A stretch of DNA of 64,000 nucleotides from positions 1,407,001 through 1,471,000 of the forward strand of contig OX359245.1 of assembly GCA_947179485.1 (NCBI GenBank). Reading direction: 5' to 3'. Source of the stretch: Allacma fusca. Its lineage: Eukaryota; Arthropoda; Collembola; Symphypleona; Sminthuridae. The notes beneath the pieces were generated by a model. It saw only the letters and a list, made by a program, of their open reading frames with translations. It was not told the origin of the DNA and searched no databases. Shown here piece after piece: positions 11,137-22,019 of this stretch (its first letter is position 1; every line of letters begins with the position of its first letter). The position numbers and the translations under genes were made by a program.

Positions 11137-14100
11137 TTACTTGGGAGAGAAACCATGCGGAACACTATAGTTTAAGTTAATTGCATCCGGAAATGCCCTA
11201 GCTAAATTTATATGATTAAAACCTAAACGCTCAAAGGTCACCAAACACAATTTATTTCCAACAACCCGCGATTTTTCAAACTCGACTTTAATTGTTTCAT
11301 TATTCACACTTGCATTTTTATACATGGTATGAGTAAACATACAAGAAACATTTTTCGGGATTGATTTGCACTGCCAAGTTTGGTTTCCGAAATATGTCAA
11401 TACCGAAAACTCCTTGGCTCTTAATGCCACGATTTCACCAATCGAAAGCGACTCAAATTTAATTTTACCCGGTAATTGGCGACGCCCTTGTCTTAAATTT
11501 GGATATGTTGACCCATATAATTTGAAGATCAAGTGAGACTCTGGCAGCTTAGACAAGTCAAATGTGCTATGATTCTTTGCAATTGTTTCCAAAAACCTTT
11601 CTTCAGCGTCACAAAATATTTCTAGATAGAACCCATCACAATCGACGTACAGTAACCTCGAGTCAAATATTGTTTTAATATTCTGATAATATGAATTATA
11701 AAGAATTATTTTGCTCTGCTCAAGAATCGAGAAACCTATAATTTGTGCGTTACAGGAATTTACTTTCTTTGGAGCTAAAGTGAAGACGCTGCAATGTGGG
11801 GTTAGGGAATCAAAATCTTTACAAAGGGGTAAGGAAATCAGTTTGTGACAACTATCTCTACTACAACAGAACGTGGTGTTGTTGTAGAACGCGTTCCCAG
11901 AAAGAAATTTTCCAGACAGATTATTTGAATAGCTTTTTGCTTGATTACTTTCGATTTCACTGGTAGCTTCTATTCTTTGCGAGAGTACGAAATCAATATA
12001 CGTTTTAAATAAACATGTTTGGTGGAATTTAATTCCTCTGTTTTTCTGCCCTATGCGCATACCAAATGCCACAAAATATCTCAAGAGTCGACCATGTATG
12101 ACATACTTTGTCTTATTGTAACACGTACCCATAAGCTTTCTCTCGCTCTGCCAAACGGACTTATTGTTAGTTTCTTTTTCCCCCGAGGATCCCAAAAACG
12201 ATAATATCAAATGTTCAAAAGCTAGAGGTAAATCAGATGTGTCCCTGTGTAAATCCGTACTATATGTCAAGTCTAACTCTAGAATATAATCACAGTCTCT
12301 GGGTTCCTCCACGATTGAAATGTGCCTCCAATCCTGTTTTGGAGGAAACTTCAAGGCATTCAGCTCCTCTCTGCTCATCCACTCAAAATTACTTGTAGGA
12401 AAACAAAAATATTGCATTGTATATGCATACATTGAATTTATATCAAAATGTGTTATAAATGATTTTCTACTGCTTGGATTGTAGCCCCCGCAAGCAGCAT
12501 TCCAGACATTATTGGCTCTGGTAACTTTTGTGCTGCTGTAACATATGCCGCCCCTGAGATTAGAACTTATTAATTTTGTCATGCTGGGCTCACGGCATAT
12601 GCCTATTTCTCTTTTACTGTAGAATAAAAACGCCTGAAATGTAAATGCAGACACTGTGGACACGCCTGTTGGATCTAATCGAAATGAGTTGTAGGCTCTT
12701 TGTCGGTATCCTTCCCAAACCGCAGCCAACTGTGACGACTCAATACACCTATATAGGTTTGCTATAGAGGATACACTCTGCAGAGAATAAATCTGGGATA
12801 TTTTGTTGAACGCTTTAATTTGTTCGACCGTAAATAATTCGTGGTCATTAACCGATACAAAAATGTTTCCTTTGTCTTCTGGTAATTGCTCAAGACGCCG
12901 CAGAGACGCACACCGCATTAAAATATCAATTGGTGGCAACTGACTTAGTAACAAAATAATCGTTTTAATACCACATTTAGGTGGGCTGTTTGGGAAAAAT
13001 GAACTAATACACTGCTCTAAAACACATAGAAATCCGGACGTCTAATCCATCGATGCCAAAATTTTTGATAGAGGCTCGTTAATAAAATTCAAAGTGTTTG
13101 TGAACCGTATTCTTGCCTTCTGTGATCGTTTTGTAAAATGTGGGTTTTGCATATTGGACTTGTCTTTAACCCAATCTAAACCTGATTTTGGGCATATTTT
13201 CGGAATAAAAAGTACATTCGAAGCAATTTCTATCTGAATAATATCCTTTGGGGATTTCGCTAAGACACGAATCCCAGAGGCACCGTACAAACTTGTGCCA
13301 AGCCCGGTAATAATTACTCGAAAATCTAAGCCTTTGGGGGAGTGGATTAAAATCGGTAAATAAGTTTTTGATAAAATTCTTAAATTACAATATTGACAGA
13401 TCACTGCCTCAATTCTTCCCCCAGCAACACTGCTTCCAAAATGATTATGGTGCATTGTTTTAAGAATCGGTTTTGATTCCGAGTTTTGAACGCACATATC
13501 CACATAAATTTCCTCGTCTGCTGTACTTACTACACCAATCATATTTTCGTCCCAAGATTTGTAATCCCAGGGTACACGATGGCTAAACCTTCTTGTGGTG
13601 TTGCCACTATTTGTGAACTCGGCATTACAATATTCGCAATTAGTGATACTTTCAAATTCAATCATCTGCTCTACAGTTGGCAGTAAAATGTTGTTGGTGT
13701 TTCTAATAATAGTCAAAAGTTCTTTGGCCCAGTAGAATGCGCGGGTAAAAAAATGCTCAATCGCTCCCTGCTTAGCAGAATACGTTTCTGCAGCTACTAC
13801 ATAGGAATTCGTTATTTTTGTCTCCGTTGACATAGTGTCTTTACGAACAATAACAAAGGAGTACCCAGCCAAATGATACTCTGGCTGCTGCTTATTTCCC
13901 GATGCTGCTTTATAACAATCTCTTTCGACACCCTCTTGGTCGTGTGAAAAAGACAGGTACATGACATAAGGGAAATGAAGTGTTAAATCAAGACGATTAA
14001 ACTTTATCTTTGCTCCTTCTGGAACAGCGCGTTCAGTCGGTTTGTCAATTTTGCAGCGTGTATTTACAAAGGCATCCATTCCTAGTGTTACATGCTTTGC

Positions 14101-15437
14101 TAAATCAGCATTACATTGCTCGATGTGGCTCTGATACGGTATTTTGGTAGAAAAAAACAAGACACAATTCTTGCATACATAACACTTACTTTTGTGTGAG
14201 CTCAAACGACTTAAAAACTTGTCTAAATCGCGGACGAGTACAACGTGAAATTTATTAGACTCTATAGTCCCTGTAGACCTTTTCTGAATTAAAAAAAGAC
14301 TGATTTTAGTAGAAAATGAGAAAGAGCTCCTACGCGCCAGGTAGATACGTTTATTTTCGTGTGACAATACATTTACACACACACGATAATTTTTTCAAAA
14401 TTGCAAATACTTTCATAGATGCCTAGAATGCCGTCACAATCTGCACACGCACCATTAAAATCCAACTTTGAATAATATCGGCGCCAAGTGCTACAATTTT
14501 TTAGGTTCATTCGTTTACGCTTTGGTAACAACTTATTAACCTTAATTGCGTCATCCCAATAAATACTAGCTGTTACAGCTACCTTAAAACAATCGTGAGT
14601 TGTTTTAAAATTCATGATGCCACAAGATTTAAATGGCATTTTTAAATATTGCCTAATACGCGCAGTTGCTAGCGGCCTATACTCTCCAACCTTAATTTCC
14701 AGGGATTTCAGTTTAAGAATACGGAAATTGCTACCATTTTCAATAAACAACGATTTTTTAGTCCCAATTTCATCCACACAACTAATTACTAAATTCGAAA
14801 TATTTTCTTCTGTAAATAAAATGTGATGTTCACTTTGAAAAAAGTATAAAATTACTTTTTGCTGCACAACCTCATCATTTTGAATGATTAACTGTTCCAT
14901 ATCTACCCCTAACTTAAAAGCTACTCTAATAGAGCCGCGAATTACGAGTAGTTGTTCCAACAATTTCTTAATAGCAGCATACATACCACTAAAAGCTTGG
15001 TCAATTTCTAAAACTATATCGTTAAAATAATAAATGTATGTAACAATAGCCCTAGATGGCTTCTTGAAAATTCCCGAAACGTGGACAAGTCTAAGGGATT
15101 TCTCCTTTCGGATCCTCCGACTTGGTTGCTGGGGTGAACACATTCGTGTCCATCGATGTCGATAAAATACATCTCACACGGTGCACACAGATGTCGCGCA
15201 TTAACATGGTTGCGATATTCAATGTAACGTCGAGTTTGAAACGGGCACCCTGGGACGGGGCAATGTAAAAACTATAAAATATTCATTACACAATTACACA
15301 AAGCCCGTCGTCACAAAAAAAAAGACAAGCAAACAAACGAATGATTCTAAACTGTTGATGCTTACTGAATTTGTCGCGCCGGATTTCGTTGGATCCGGAT
15401 AAATGTGTGTGGGGTAATGATGTGACTCGTCATCCAT
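11137..15437 (-). CDS. Protein-primed DNA polymerase B region (Polinton)
   Basis: This is the replicative polymerase of the element, which copies linear DNA from a terminal-protein primer. It lies on the minus strand from about 15437 to 11137. The amino end holds a short zinc-finger segment (CPVPGCPF, HVNARH, CAPCEMYF) after an intron-like gap. The middle has the family signature CEYCNAEF, HHNHFGSS, ICQYCNLR and LPILIHSPKGLDF, the last being part of the exonuclease domain. The carboxy part carries polymerase motif A (HFDINSMYAYTM), a motif B-like stretch (YSNNLSGKFLSGNAFYN) and motif C (LLYVDCDGFYL). Typical DNA_pol_B_2 segments such as LISSNLRGGI also fit. The region is read in a few open blocks; some gaps may be introns and others breaks, so whether it is whole is uncertain. 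Length agrees with Polinton polymerases of over 1000 residues. Confidence 0.92.
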
Positions 15438-15711
15438 TTTGATTATCGGCTAACTTACAGCTGCTTGTGCGCTGAGTCCGGCAGATATTTTAAACGACTT
15501 CTTTCAACACACGCAAAAATTTCGGCTTCTTGCATATGAGGGTTTGCAAATACTTTGACCCCTTGAGAACGACGTGAGTGGACAGCAGACCACACAAAAC
15601 ATATAAAACTGCAATGTTTTAAACAAATAGTCGTATTTAAAGAACATCTTAAAAGAGATTAATTAAAAGACGCTTGTGTACAAGTTGGCATTCAAATTAA
15701 CTAATCAATTA
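15438..15711. other. Spacer between polymerase gene and small secreted-protein gene
   Basis: Probable promoter and leader of the polymerase gene. No open frame of note. Confidence 0.35.
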
Positions 15712-16183
15712 TCAAGTTAAATAATTATTACGTTTATTGGTAAATTTGATACACTCATCCAAGCCACCTAAACCTTGGTCGTATGAATTCTCCCCGGGGT
15801 ACAGTCCATTGAGTAGGGAGTCGATGTTTCTGTCATCAGAAATATTTATTGATTTCGTCACTGCCGTCGTGGCGTTACCATGCGCCAAGTTGTGAAGCAA
15901 ATTGTGCAAAACGTTCACCAGAGTTTTCTCACTGTCCAAAATTTCAAACATAACTTGATTGGCGGCACTTGCCACAACTTTAGTCAAAAGCCGTTTCACA
16001 GTAATTTCTTGAGCCGAAAAATTTATGTCGCCTGTCCAGTTTTTTTCCGAAAATAACTGAGCTTTCATTTTTCTGAAAGTCGGGAATGTGTACAGGAGCA
16101 CACGAGACGTATTGACCAGCTGCCAAAATCACACAGCACATATACGACAATTTAAACATTTTGCCACAAAACGAGGTTCGCAT
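15712..16183 (-). CDS. Small secreted-type protein region (Polinton)
   Basis: Not recognised. The 5' part (16183 downward) has a typical signal peptide: MFKLSYMCCVILAAG followed by QYVSCAPV, where cleavage after SCA is plausible. The 3' part in an overlapping frame is mainly helical and polar (EITVKRLLTKVVASAANQVM, LLHNLAHGN, LLNGLYPG). The product would be about 120-150 residues and exported or virion-associated. It lies between the polymerase and the capsid-assembly genes, on the same strand. How the two parts relate is not certain. Confidence 0.45.
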
Positions 16184-16242
16184 TGGTCAAAATTCTTTAA
16201 AAGACTGGCCATTTTTAATCTGGTGATCTGGTATTGTTTTTT
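16184..16242. other. Short spacer
   Basis: Fifty-nine bases between two minus-strand Polinton genes; the upstream gene's leader presumably lies elsewhere. No signal recognised. Confidence 0.3.
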
Positions 16243-16788
16243 CTAATATTTCTTTCGCTTCTTAGTCAGAATGCGGCGGATTTTGGCCCCCTTACAGGAA
16301 GCTGAATGTACTTTACGCCTTCGCCCGTTTCGGGCTTGTTTCTTGCTTTGAATGGTTCTACGCACGGCTTGTTGTTGTAGTTGTGTGGATTCAATGGGGA
16401 TCCATTCTGAGGAAGAATTGCTTTTTGCTGCTTCTTGTTCTCTTGCAGGTGTATCGTTCACAGTCCCCTTGCCGCTGGTTAAAACATTATCCTGTGTTTG
16501 CGTGCCTTGGCTGCGACCACCCCCTTGTATTTCTAGGCTTGTGTTAACCATCTCAGGCTCTGTAACTTGCTCCCTAGCCGGGGCGGCAGATTTCTCAGGG
16601 TCATTACTCAAGGCGGTGGTAGAGGTGTCATCTTCTTTTACGCGTTCTGTATTTTTATCTGAATTATCTTTTAAATGTTGCTTTTTAGTGTTTTCAGAGT
16701 TATAAAGTTGCATTAGCTTGAAATACAGTTCAGGTGGCATAACCTTGTAAACGTTTAAATCTGACGACCTATTCATTTCCACTATCAA
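16243..16788 (-). CDS. Hydrophilic protein with basic tail (Polinton)
   Basis: This open frame of 181 codons is not assigned to a family. The first 40 residues look folded (LNVYKVMPPELYFKLMQLYN). The middle is Ser/Thr/Glu-rich and probably disordered, and the last 40 are strongly basic (SKKQARNGRRRKV, ILTKKRKKY), which suits DNA binding or nuclear import. The true start may be the second Met (MNRSSDLN). Its place among virion genes and its composition suggest a DNA-associated or scaffold protein, comparable in style to adenovirus core proteins; that is inference. It overlaps the next upstream frame by about 20 bp. Confidence 0.6.
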   Translation of the reverse strand: MIVEMNRSSDLNVYKVMPPELYFKLMQLYNSENTKKQHLKDNSDKNTERVKEDDTSTTALSNDPEKSAAPAREQVTEPEMVNTSLEIQGGGRSQGTQTQDNVLTSGKGTVNDTPAREQEAAKSNSSSEWIPIESTQLQQQAVRRTIQSKKQARNGRRRKVHSASCKGAKIRRILTKKRKKY

Positions 16789-17099
16789 GGCAATTCATTA
16801 TTACGCACTCAGTATTTATAATGTTTTGAAAAACGTTGGCTAAAATAAACTTTACAACTCTCTGTTCACATCCAAGAACGTTTTGAATGTTTATATTGGT
16901 TTTACAACATCCCAAAACACTTTTACAACCACAAATCTTATTCAACACAGATTTTACACGCATGCGTAATGTACGACTCACGGGTTTTGTAGTTGAAAAT
17001 ATATCAAAATTACAAAAAAGATCACACAATGCCAAAAGCGTGTCACGAGATGATTCGTTAATTAACTGTTTATAATGCTTCTGCGAATCAGCGAGTAAT
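16769..17099 (-). CDS. Small cysteine-containing protein (Polinton)
   Basis: An open frame runs from about 17099 to 16769 on the minus strand; an internal Met near 17035 would give 88 residues. It contains clustered cysteines (KICGCKSVLGCCKTN, NVLGCEQ, VIMNC) and amphipathic helices. No family is recognised. It lies just downstream of the ATPase on the same strand and overlaps the basic-tail gene slightly, as compact viral genes often do. The start is unclear, possibly because a short first exon lies upstream. Confidence 0.4.
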
Positions 17100-17172
17100 A
17101 TTGTGTACAGATTTTCACACTCTGACTCTCACCTTGTGACTGGCATCGCAATAGCGCCTGCGCGGTGGGTAT

Positions 17173-17826
17173 TCACTTTGGCCCGTAAACCTCCGTTTCG
17201 GAAGATAAAAATAATTCGTTACGCGCAAAAAGCCGGAAGCGGCGATGGATGGGGTGAAAACTTAAAAACAGGAATCCAAATTCCCTACTATTCAAAGCTC
17301 GTGCATAGGCAGCTTTTATAAACGCACTATTATCCGGGCATACTTGACTCGCAATGTATCGAATAATTCTTTTATCTCTCGAAAACGGAAACAGCAGTAA
17401 TATCTGGGTATTTACGATAGCTTCTCTTATGCAGGGGACAAAAGGATTTTGTAGAATAACAGCCACACACACTTTCAAATGATGGCTTGTTTTTGTGAAC
17501 AGATTATTTACCAGGTCGGTTAGTTCGCAGCGTTTTTTCAAAACCGACAGCTGGTCGTCAATCACGACGAACGAATTGGGAACAATTTGTGACTCTGTAA
17601 GGGAAGTTACAAATGAGACGTCAGGGTCATTTAATTGGAAATCTGTAAAATCTTCTTGGATGTAATCACAGAGATAAATTACTTTTTCGATTTTTTTTGA
17701 AAAAATTTCGTCCCTTCTTCTAATGAGCTCCAATACACACTGGGTCTTTCCTGTAAAGGATTGTCCCAGAATTTGGATCGTACTGGGAACCGGTATTTCC
17801 TTTGGAATAGTATTTTCAAAATCCAT
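17173..17826 (-). CDS. DNA packaging ATPase, FtsK/HerA-A32 type (Polinton)
   Basis: The 217-codon frame has Walker A (QILGQSFTGKTQCVLEL, about residues 22-38) and Walker B (SFVVIDDQLSVL, about residue 88), then a polar sensor segment (VAVILQNPFVP). Its length and motif spacing match the short packaging ATPases of Polintons, virophages and adenovirus-like viruses, which drive genome DNA into the capsid. It starts at MDFENTIPKE, in the usual place beside the protease and capsid genes. It looks whole. Confidence 0.93.
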   Translation of the reverse strand: MDFENTIPKEIPVPSTIQILGQSFTGKTQCVLELIRRRDEIFSKKIEKVIYLCDYIQEDFTDFQLNDPDVSFVTSLTESQIVPNSFVVIDDQLSVLKKRCELTDLVNNLFTKTSHHLKVCVAVILQNPFVPCIREAIVNTQILLLFPFSRDKRIIRYIASQVCPDNSAFIKAAYARALNSREFGFLFLSFHPIHRRFRLFARNELFLSSETEVYGPK

Positions 17827-17932
17827 CGATATGTGACTCCAATATATTGTGACGCGTGCAAAGACAAATGAAGACTATTTACATTCTACAAACTCCAATC
17901 AGTTTTTATTCTTTTATTTTACAACGTAAAGG
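17827..17932. other. Spacer between ATPase and protease genes
   Basis: Short AT-rich interval that likely holds the protease 3' end and ATPase promoter; nothing else seen. Confidence 0.3.
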
Positions 17933-18590
17933 TTAAAATACATTTTTATTAATACAGAAACATTTTGCCCTATTTATCTGGCATTTGTTTGCCGTGTTAT
18001 ATAAGCCTAAAGGGTTGAACCCATTTATATTTTTTACAAATTTGGTAACAATGTAATCGTTACGCATTTTATAATATCTACTAAATCTACTCAAAAACTG
18101 TTCAAACGATTGTCCAATTCCCATACAATACAAAAACATGACACAATAATAACCACATAAATAGCTTGAACTGCTTTGCAAAGCCATGCAATTTTCTTTG
18201 ACGATTTTTAACTGCTTGGGAAATTTAACTTGCTTGTAGTTGTAAATGGACTGGCCAAATGAGTCCAAATAGTAACACCTTGCTGCAGATACGATATACA
18301 TCGCTATCCAGTGTTCACCTATATTATACGTAATGAGGTTATAAGGAATGTACATCACGACAATAACTATATGACAAAACTACTTTGATGCTTCAAAAAG
18401 TGTTTATCTAATAGACATGTAAATTACCTGGCTCGTCGCTCCTCGCCGTGTTTATAACTAAAGCTTGGGGAAATTTTTCAAATGATAGTGATTGTTGTAC
18501 GTTGTCAGCCGAGCAAACCACGACTGGGATAGCAAGTCCTTTAGCATTATACAGAGTAGTTAGGGCGCGTTCGATGCTCGACGTATTCAT
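17933..18590 (-). CDS. Adenain-like cysteine protease (Polinton)
   Basis: This is the maturation protease of the element, related to adenovirus protease and Ulp1. A first block (18590 to about 18420; MNTSSIERALTTLYNAKG) is followed, after a gap with splice-type borders, by the catalytic block. That block holds His in GEHWIAMYI, Asp in YYLDSFGQSI, and Gln plus Cys in LQSSSSYLCGYYCVMF, the expected His-Asp-Gln-Cys order. Such proteases cut capsid and core precursors at Gly-Gly sites, and candidate sites are visible in the basic protein at 20069-20458. It looks whole. Confidence 0.92.
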
Positions 18591-18604
18591 TTTGTAATAT
18601 TGAA

Positions 18605-20042
18605 TTAGTCCACCGTGACAAACTTGTTTTTATCCACCTCTATACATTGCTGTCCCAAAATGTACATTATAATTGACGTATTTTGTTTGAGGGCCTCTCC
18701 AAATCTCAGGGATATTTTCATCTGCCCACTTTTATTGACAGACAGGCTGTTTGAGGACAGTGGAAGCAATTCAATGCATGTAAATGCTTAACCTATCAGG
18801 GGAATAAAGCAAAAAATATTTATGTCTTTATACTTAAAAAAATATATATAACGCGTATTGCAACAAATGCCGGGGTAAATTACCTCGCTTCCAGTTTTTA
18901 ATGGTCACGCCGTTCCCGACTATTTGTGAGGCTGCAAGCCGCCTTAAAGACCTCAAGGCAAGTGTCACATCAAAAACACCTGCTTCACCGTTTTGAAACT
19001 CGTAAGTAAACTCCCTGGACTCTTGTGTGTCGTTGCTCCATTGGAATGATACATTGGATATACTGTGTGGCTCAAAGTTGAAAGCACTCGACGATAGCTT
19101 TCCCAAGTATGCCTCAGTGGAAACGAACCCCAACACGATACACTTTGGTATTCTCGACAGAATGATAGAATCTGATTGGTAGGACGAGAGGCCCTTGGCT
19201 ATATTAATACATTTGAGTTCGGTTGATGGACAAGGGAATTTCAAGGTTTTTCCTTCATTGAGTAATCTTCTATGCAATTGAAGGACCCCGGTAGATGCCA
19301 CCTTTCGACTCATGTATAGCGTTGCCTCGTTAAGAACCACACTATATGGGCAACCGGATATAGATGCTTTAACATTTGTCTTGCAATCGAGGCAAAACTC
19401 TGGGTTGGAGCGTCGTAAAATTATTTTTAGTTCGGCAAGTGCCGGGATATAGCGCTGTTGCATAAACAAATTTGCAACAATGCTTCCACTACATACAAAC
19501 TGTTGCGAATTTTTAGCGATGTTGTATCGTTCTGTAAACCCATTGTTATCGTTGGAATAGTCGTTAAAGTTGTCATCGGGGTAATAGAAACAGTCCTTAA
19601 GTTTTCCAGCTTTTTCTTCTGGGCTAGTAGATAACACTTTGTGGAAGTTGGCCAAGTGTGGGTAATTCCCATAACTATAATAAATTGGCACATTGTTTAG
19701 AAATATTTGCACATTTGAAAAAAACGCGTCGAAAAACAAATTTGAAGGGCAAACCAAATCCGTCGAATCACACACGTTTCCATCACTCCTCACAATTTTT
19801 GCCTTAATTTTCAAGAAACTATCCGCCAAGTCAAAGTAACTGCTTGAATCTCCCGACACCATAAAATGCAGTGGCTGATAATTGTCTGAAAACGACTCTA
19901 CAGGGTAGTAGGGGAGATAATCAACACTGTTTAACGTACTGACGTCAGTGGGAAAGTTTTGAAATGGTAGTAGTTCACTTCTAATCGATTCTTGAGACCC
20001 ACTAAACACTGTTGGGTCATCCTGAAAAACTGACGACTCCAT
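18605..20042 (-). CDS. Major capsid protein, double jelly-roll (Polinton)
   Basis: The main block starts at MESSVFQDDPTVFSGSQESI and contains the family's amino-terminal signature (YQPLHFMVSGDSSSYFDL followed by KIKAKIVRSDG) and the NVQIFLNNVPI strand. After an intron-like gap at about 18770-18880, the family-typical last strand follows (NSLSVNKSGQMKISLRFGEA, then YILGQQCIEVDKNKF). Double jelly-roll proteins of this kind form the hexons of adenovirus-like shells; Polintons that carry them could form particles. The total of about 440 residues is in the family range. It appears whole. Confidence 0.88.
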
Positions 20043-20068
20043 ATCTGCAGCGAATTGTGAGAGGAAAC

Positions 20069-20458
20069 CTAATGTCGTGTTCCACAGTTTCTTTTAATAG
20101 TTGATTTTCTTCTTCGTCTTGCTCCACCACTCTGCAATGGCTTTAAATTTACCCGTCCTTTCCTCACCCTCCTGGTAACCCTTCTGCCACCAGTTTTGGG
20201 ATTGCGTTTGCGTATTCGCCCACCTGTCTGCCTCCTTCGACGTCTGTGGCCGGAAGAAGATTGCTTCCGTGATTGGGTTAAGGGCACAAGATAGGATGAA
20301 GATTCGGTGGAGAGTCCGGTACCCCCACCCAGTCCAGTAATGCGGGTGTCTATACGACCACCCACCTGATAATTAATCATGTCTCCGCCTTCGTCGTTGT
20401 GGTGAGGGGGTTCTAATGTGCATGCGTCCTGGTCGTCTTTGCAAACAATATCCCTCAT
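20069..20458 (-). CDS. Basic core-like protein with Gly-Gly cleavage sites (Polinton)
   Basis: The 129-codon frame is acidic at the start and very rich in Arg/Lys after residue 60 (GHRRRRRQTGG, RVTRRVRKGR, GGARRRRK). It carries repeated Gly-Gly sites of the type cut by adenain proteases: YQVGG, RQTGG, PKTGG and LQSGG. Adenovirus core proteins VII and mu have the same pattern of basic DNA-condensing peptides released by protease. It lies directly between the two capsid genes, ending 26 bp before the major capsid start region. Role by analogy; sequence identity to known families cannot be checked here. Confidence 0.7.
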   Translation of the reverse strand: MRDIVCKDDQDACTLEPPHHNDEGGDMINYQVGGRIDTRITGLGGGTGLSTESSSYLVPLTQSRKQSSSGHRRRRRQTGGRIRKRNPKTGGRRVTRRVRKGRVNLKPLQSGGARRRRKSTIKRNCGTRH

Positions 20459-20459
20459 C

Positions 20460-22019
20460 TTAATATTTTGGTCTTAAATGAAGACTGATCACTGTCTCCG
20501 AGTCCGGAACAAATTCACTATTTCTCAGGAATTCGTCTAAAAATTTCACGCGCAGTTTTGACACTATGTCGCTTGTCAGTCCCAGGTAAACAACTGGTTC
20601 GAAATTAATAGTTGTTGGGGTATTATAGTTTCCACTTGCCAAATCCGTGTCACGCAAAAGGGGGTGGGTAAAATTTGAGTAGTAATTATTTTGAACACAG
20701 TCTGCTAGAATTAAAAGCCGTTTGGCCTCACCTGCTTCTTTTGGTGCGAAGTAAATGTGTTGATTGTCGTCTATAAAGTTTTCTTGATTTTCTTTTGCAA
20801 TAATGTCTTGAGACACGGTAAAGCGTACCCCTTGTTTAAAAATGGCACTTGGAGCGATTCCAAAAAAACCGTTTAGTGTGGATGAAAGCAAAATTGCTGC
20901 ATGTGCGGGTAGGCCACAAACAAAGATTTCTCCGCTTTTAATTTCGAATTTAATGTCATATTCTCGAAATTTTTGAGTGCTGAATGTCGTATTTATTTCT
21001 GTAATAACGTCGTCTACATCCCTACTCTTAGGCTCTTTTATGTAGTAAAGCTGTCTACTGTACAGTCCAAACGTAAAATAAATTCTCTCTCGCTTCTCAA
21101 TTTTTTTAAGTTGTTCCTCGCTGGCATCAAGTTCACCAACAAATGTGCCCACTGTAAACCGGTTTGAAACAAAGCCAAAAGCGTCGGCCACTTTTGGTGG
21201 GATTAGGACAAACTGCCCAGGTTTTGAGGTAAATGATTTAAATTCCAGCGTTGTTTTCCCATTATCCAACCGATTAAATTCCAAGTCAAAGCCATTATCT
21301 TCCAAACTTTTATTGATAGCATCCACAAACGAGGGTAGAGTTGCATGACCTTTATTGACGTGTGCATATAGCGATTCGTATATATTGTCCACAAATATTA
21401 TGTTCTCTGCTGCAGCCTTATCGCTGGAAAATTTGACCAACTCTACATCAAGAGACTCCTTCTTTGTAAACGATTGGCTAAAAACGCTTTCTTTGCACGT
21501 CTCACTGGCAGAGTGTGTGCCTAAATAAAAATGCAGGCGCTGAAACCCAAACAAAGTGGCTAACTTACTGGGAATTCGCAAGTGCTCATCTTCCGCCAAT
21601 TCTCCAACTTTTATTTCCACCAAAAACTCTGGTTCCGGTTTACTTGTTATTATAGTGGTTTTAAACCAAACTGGAATTTTTTCCTTTTTAAAGGAGTCGT
21701 TGAGCCGACCAATAAAACCAATCAAGTCGTCACCGGAAATGTTTTGAGTGAATTTCCTTACGACGGGGGGTTGGATGTTAGGAAAAAGTGGTTGCTCAGG
21801 GGTAATTGGTTCGACAGGGGTTGGGTCTGGAACAATTTCCCCCGGGTCTCTTAATGTAAATCTCAAGCTGACTACACCAATTTCATACGCACTCTGTGAA
21901 CACACGATTGGTGTCTTAAATGTGGCAACCAAATTATTAGGTGTCGAGCTGGCGTTCATTTTGCTGCTCAACGTCATCCATATGGGTTTGTGTTCCGTTA
22001 GATGATTTACGATCGACAT
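20460..22019 (-). CDS. Probable minor capsid (penton-like) protein (Polinton)
   Basis: A single open frame of 519 codons begins MSIVNHLTEHKPIWMTLSSK. It has the style of Polinton minor capsid proteins: an initial strand-rich segment (NNLVATFKTPIVCSQSAYEI), a proline-rich linker (VPDPTPVEPITPEQP), then repeated segments in which a short helix is followed by LATLFGF or VADAFGF. The repeats (DDLIGFIGRLNDSF, PSFVDAINKSLED, DDVITEINTTF) suggest three related modules. It sits next to the core and major capsid genes and overlaps the integrase end by about 80 bp. Penton assignment is by position, size and style, not by a decisive motif. Confidence 0.72.
   Translation of the reverse strand: MSIVNHLTEHKPIWMTLSSKMNASSTPNNLVATFKTPIVCSQSAYEIGVVSLRFTLRDPGEIVPDPTPVEPITPEQPLFPNIQPPVVRKFTQNISGDDLIGFIGRLNDSFKKEKIPVWFKTTIITSKPEPEFLVEIKVGELAEDEHLRIPSKLATLFGFQRLHFYLGTHSASETCKESVFSQSFTKKESLDVELVKFSSDKAAAENIIFVDNIYESLYAHVNKGHATLPSFVDAINKSLEDNGFDLEFNRLDNGKTTLEFKSFTSKPGQFVLIPPKVADAFGFVSNRFTVGTFVGELDASEEQLKKIEKRERIYFTFGLYSRQLYYIKEPKSRDVDDVITEINTTFSTQKFREYDIKFEIKSGEIFVCGLPAHAAILLSSTLNGFFGIAPSAIFKQGVRFTVSQDIIAKENQENFIDDNQHIYFAPKEAGEAKRLLILADCVQNNYYSNFTHPLLRDTDLASGNYNTPTTINFEPVVYLGLTSDIVSKLRVKFLDEFLRNSEFVPDSETVISLHLRPKY

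Noticed and set aside
11137-15437. Reading the polymerase region as several independent genes
   Set aside because: The motif order from zinc finger through exonuclease to polymerase motifs A to C is that of one Polinton polymerase; the blocks are parts of one gene region.
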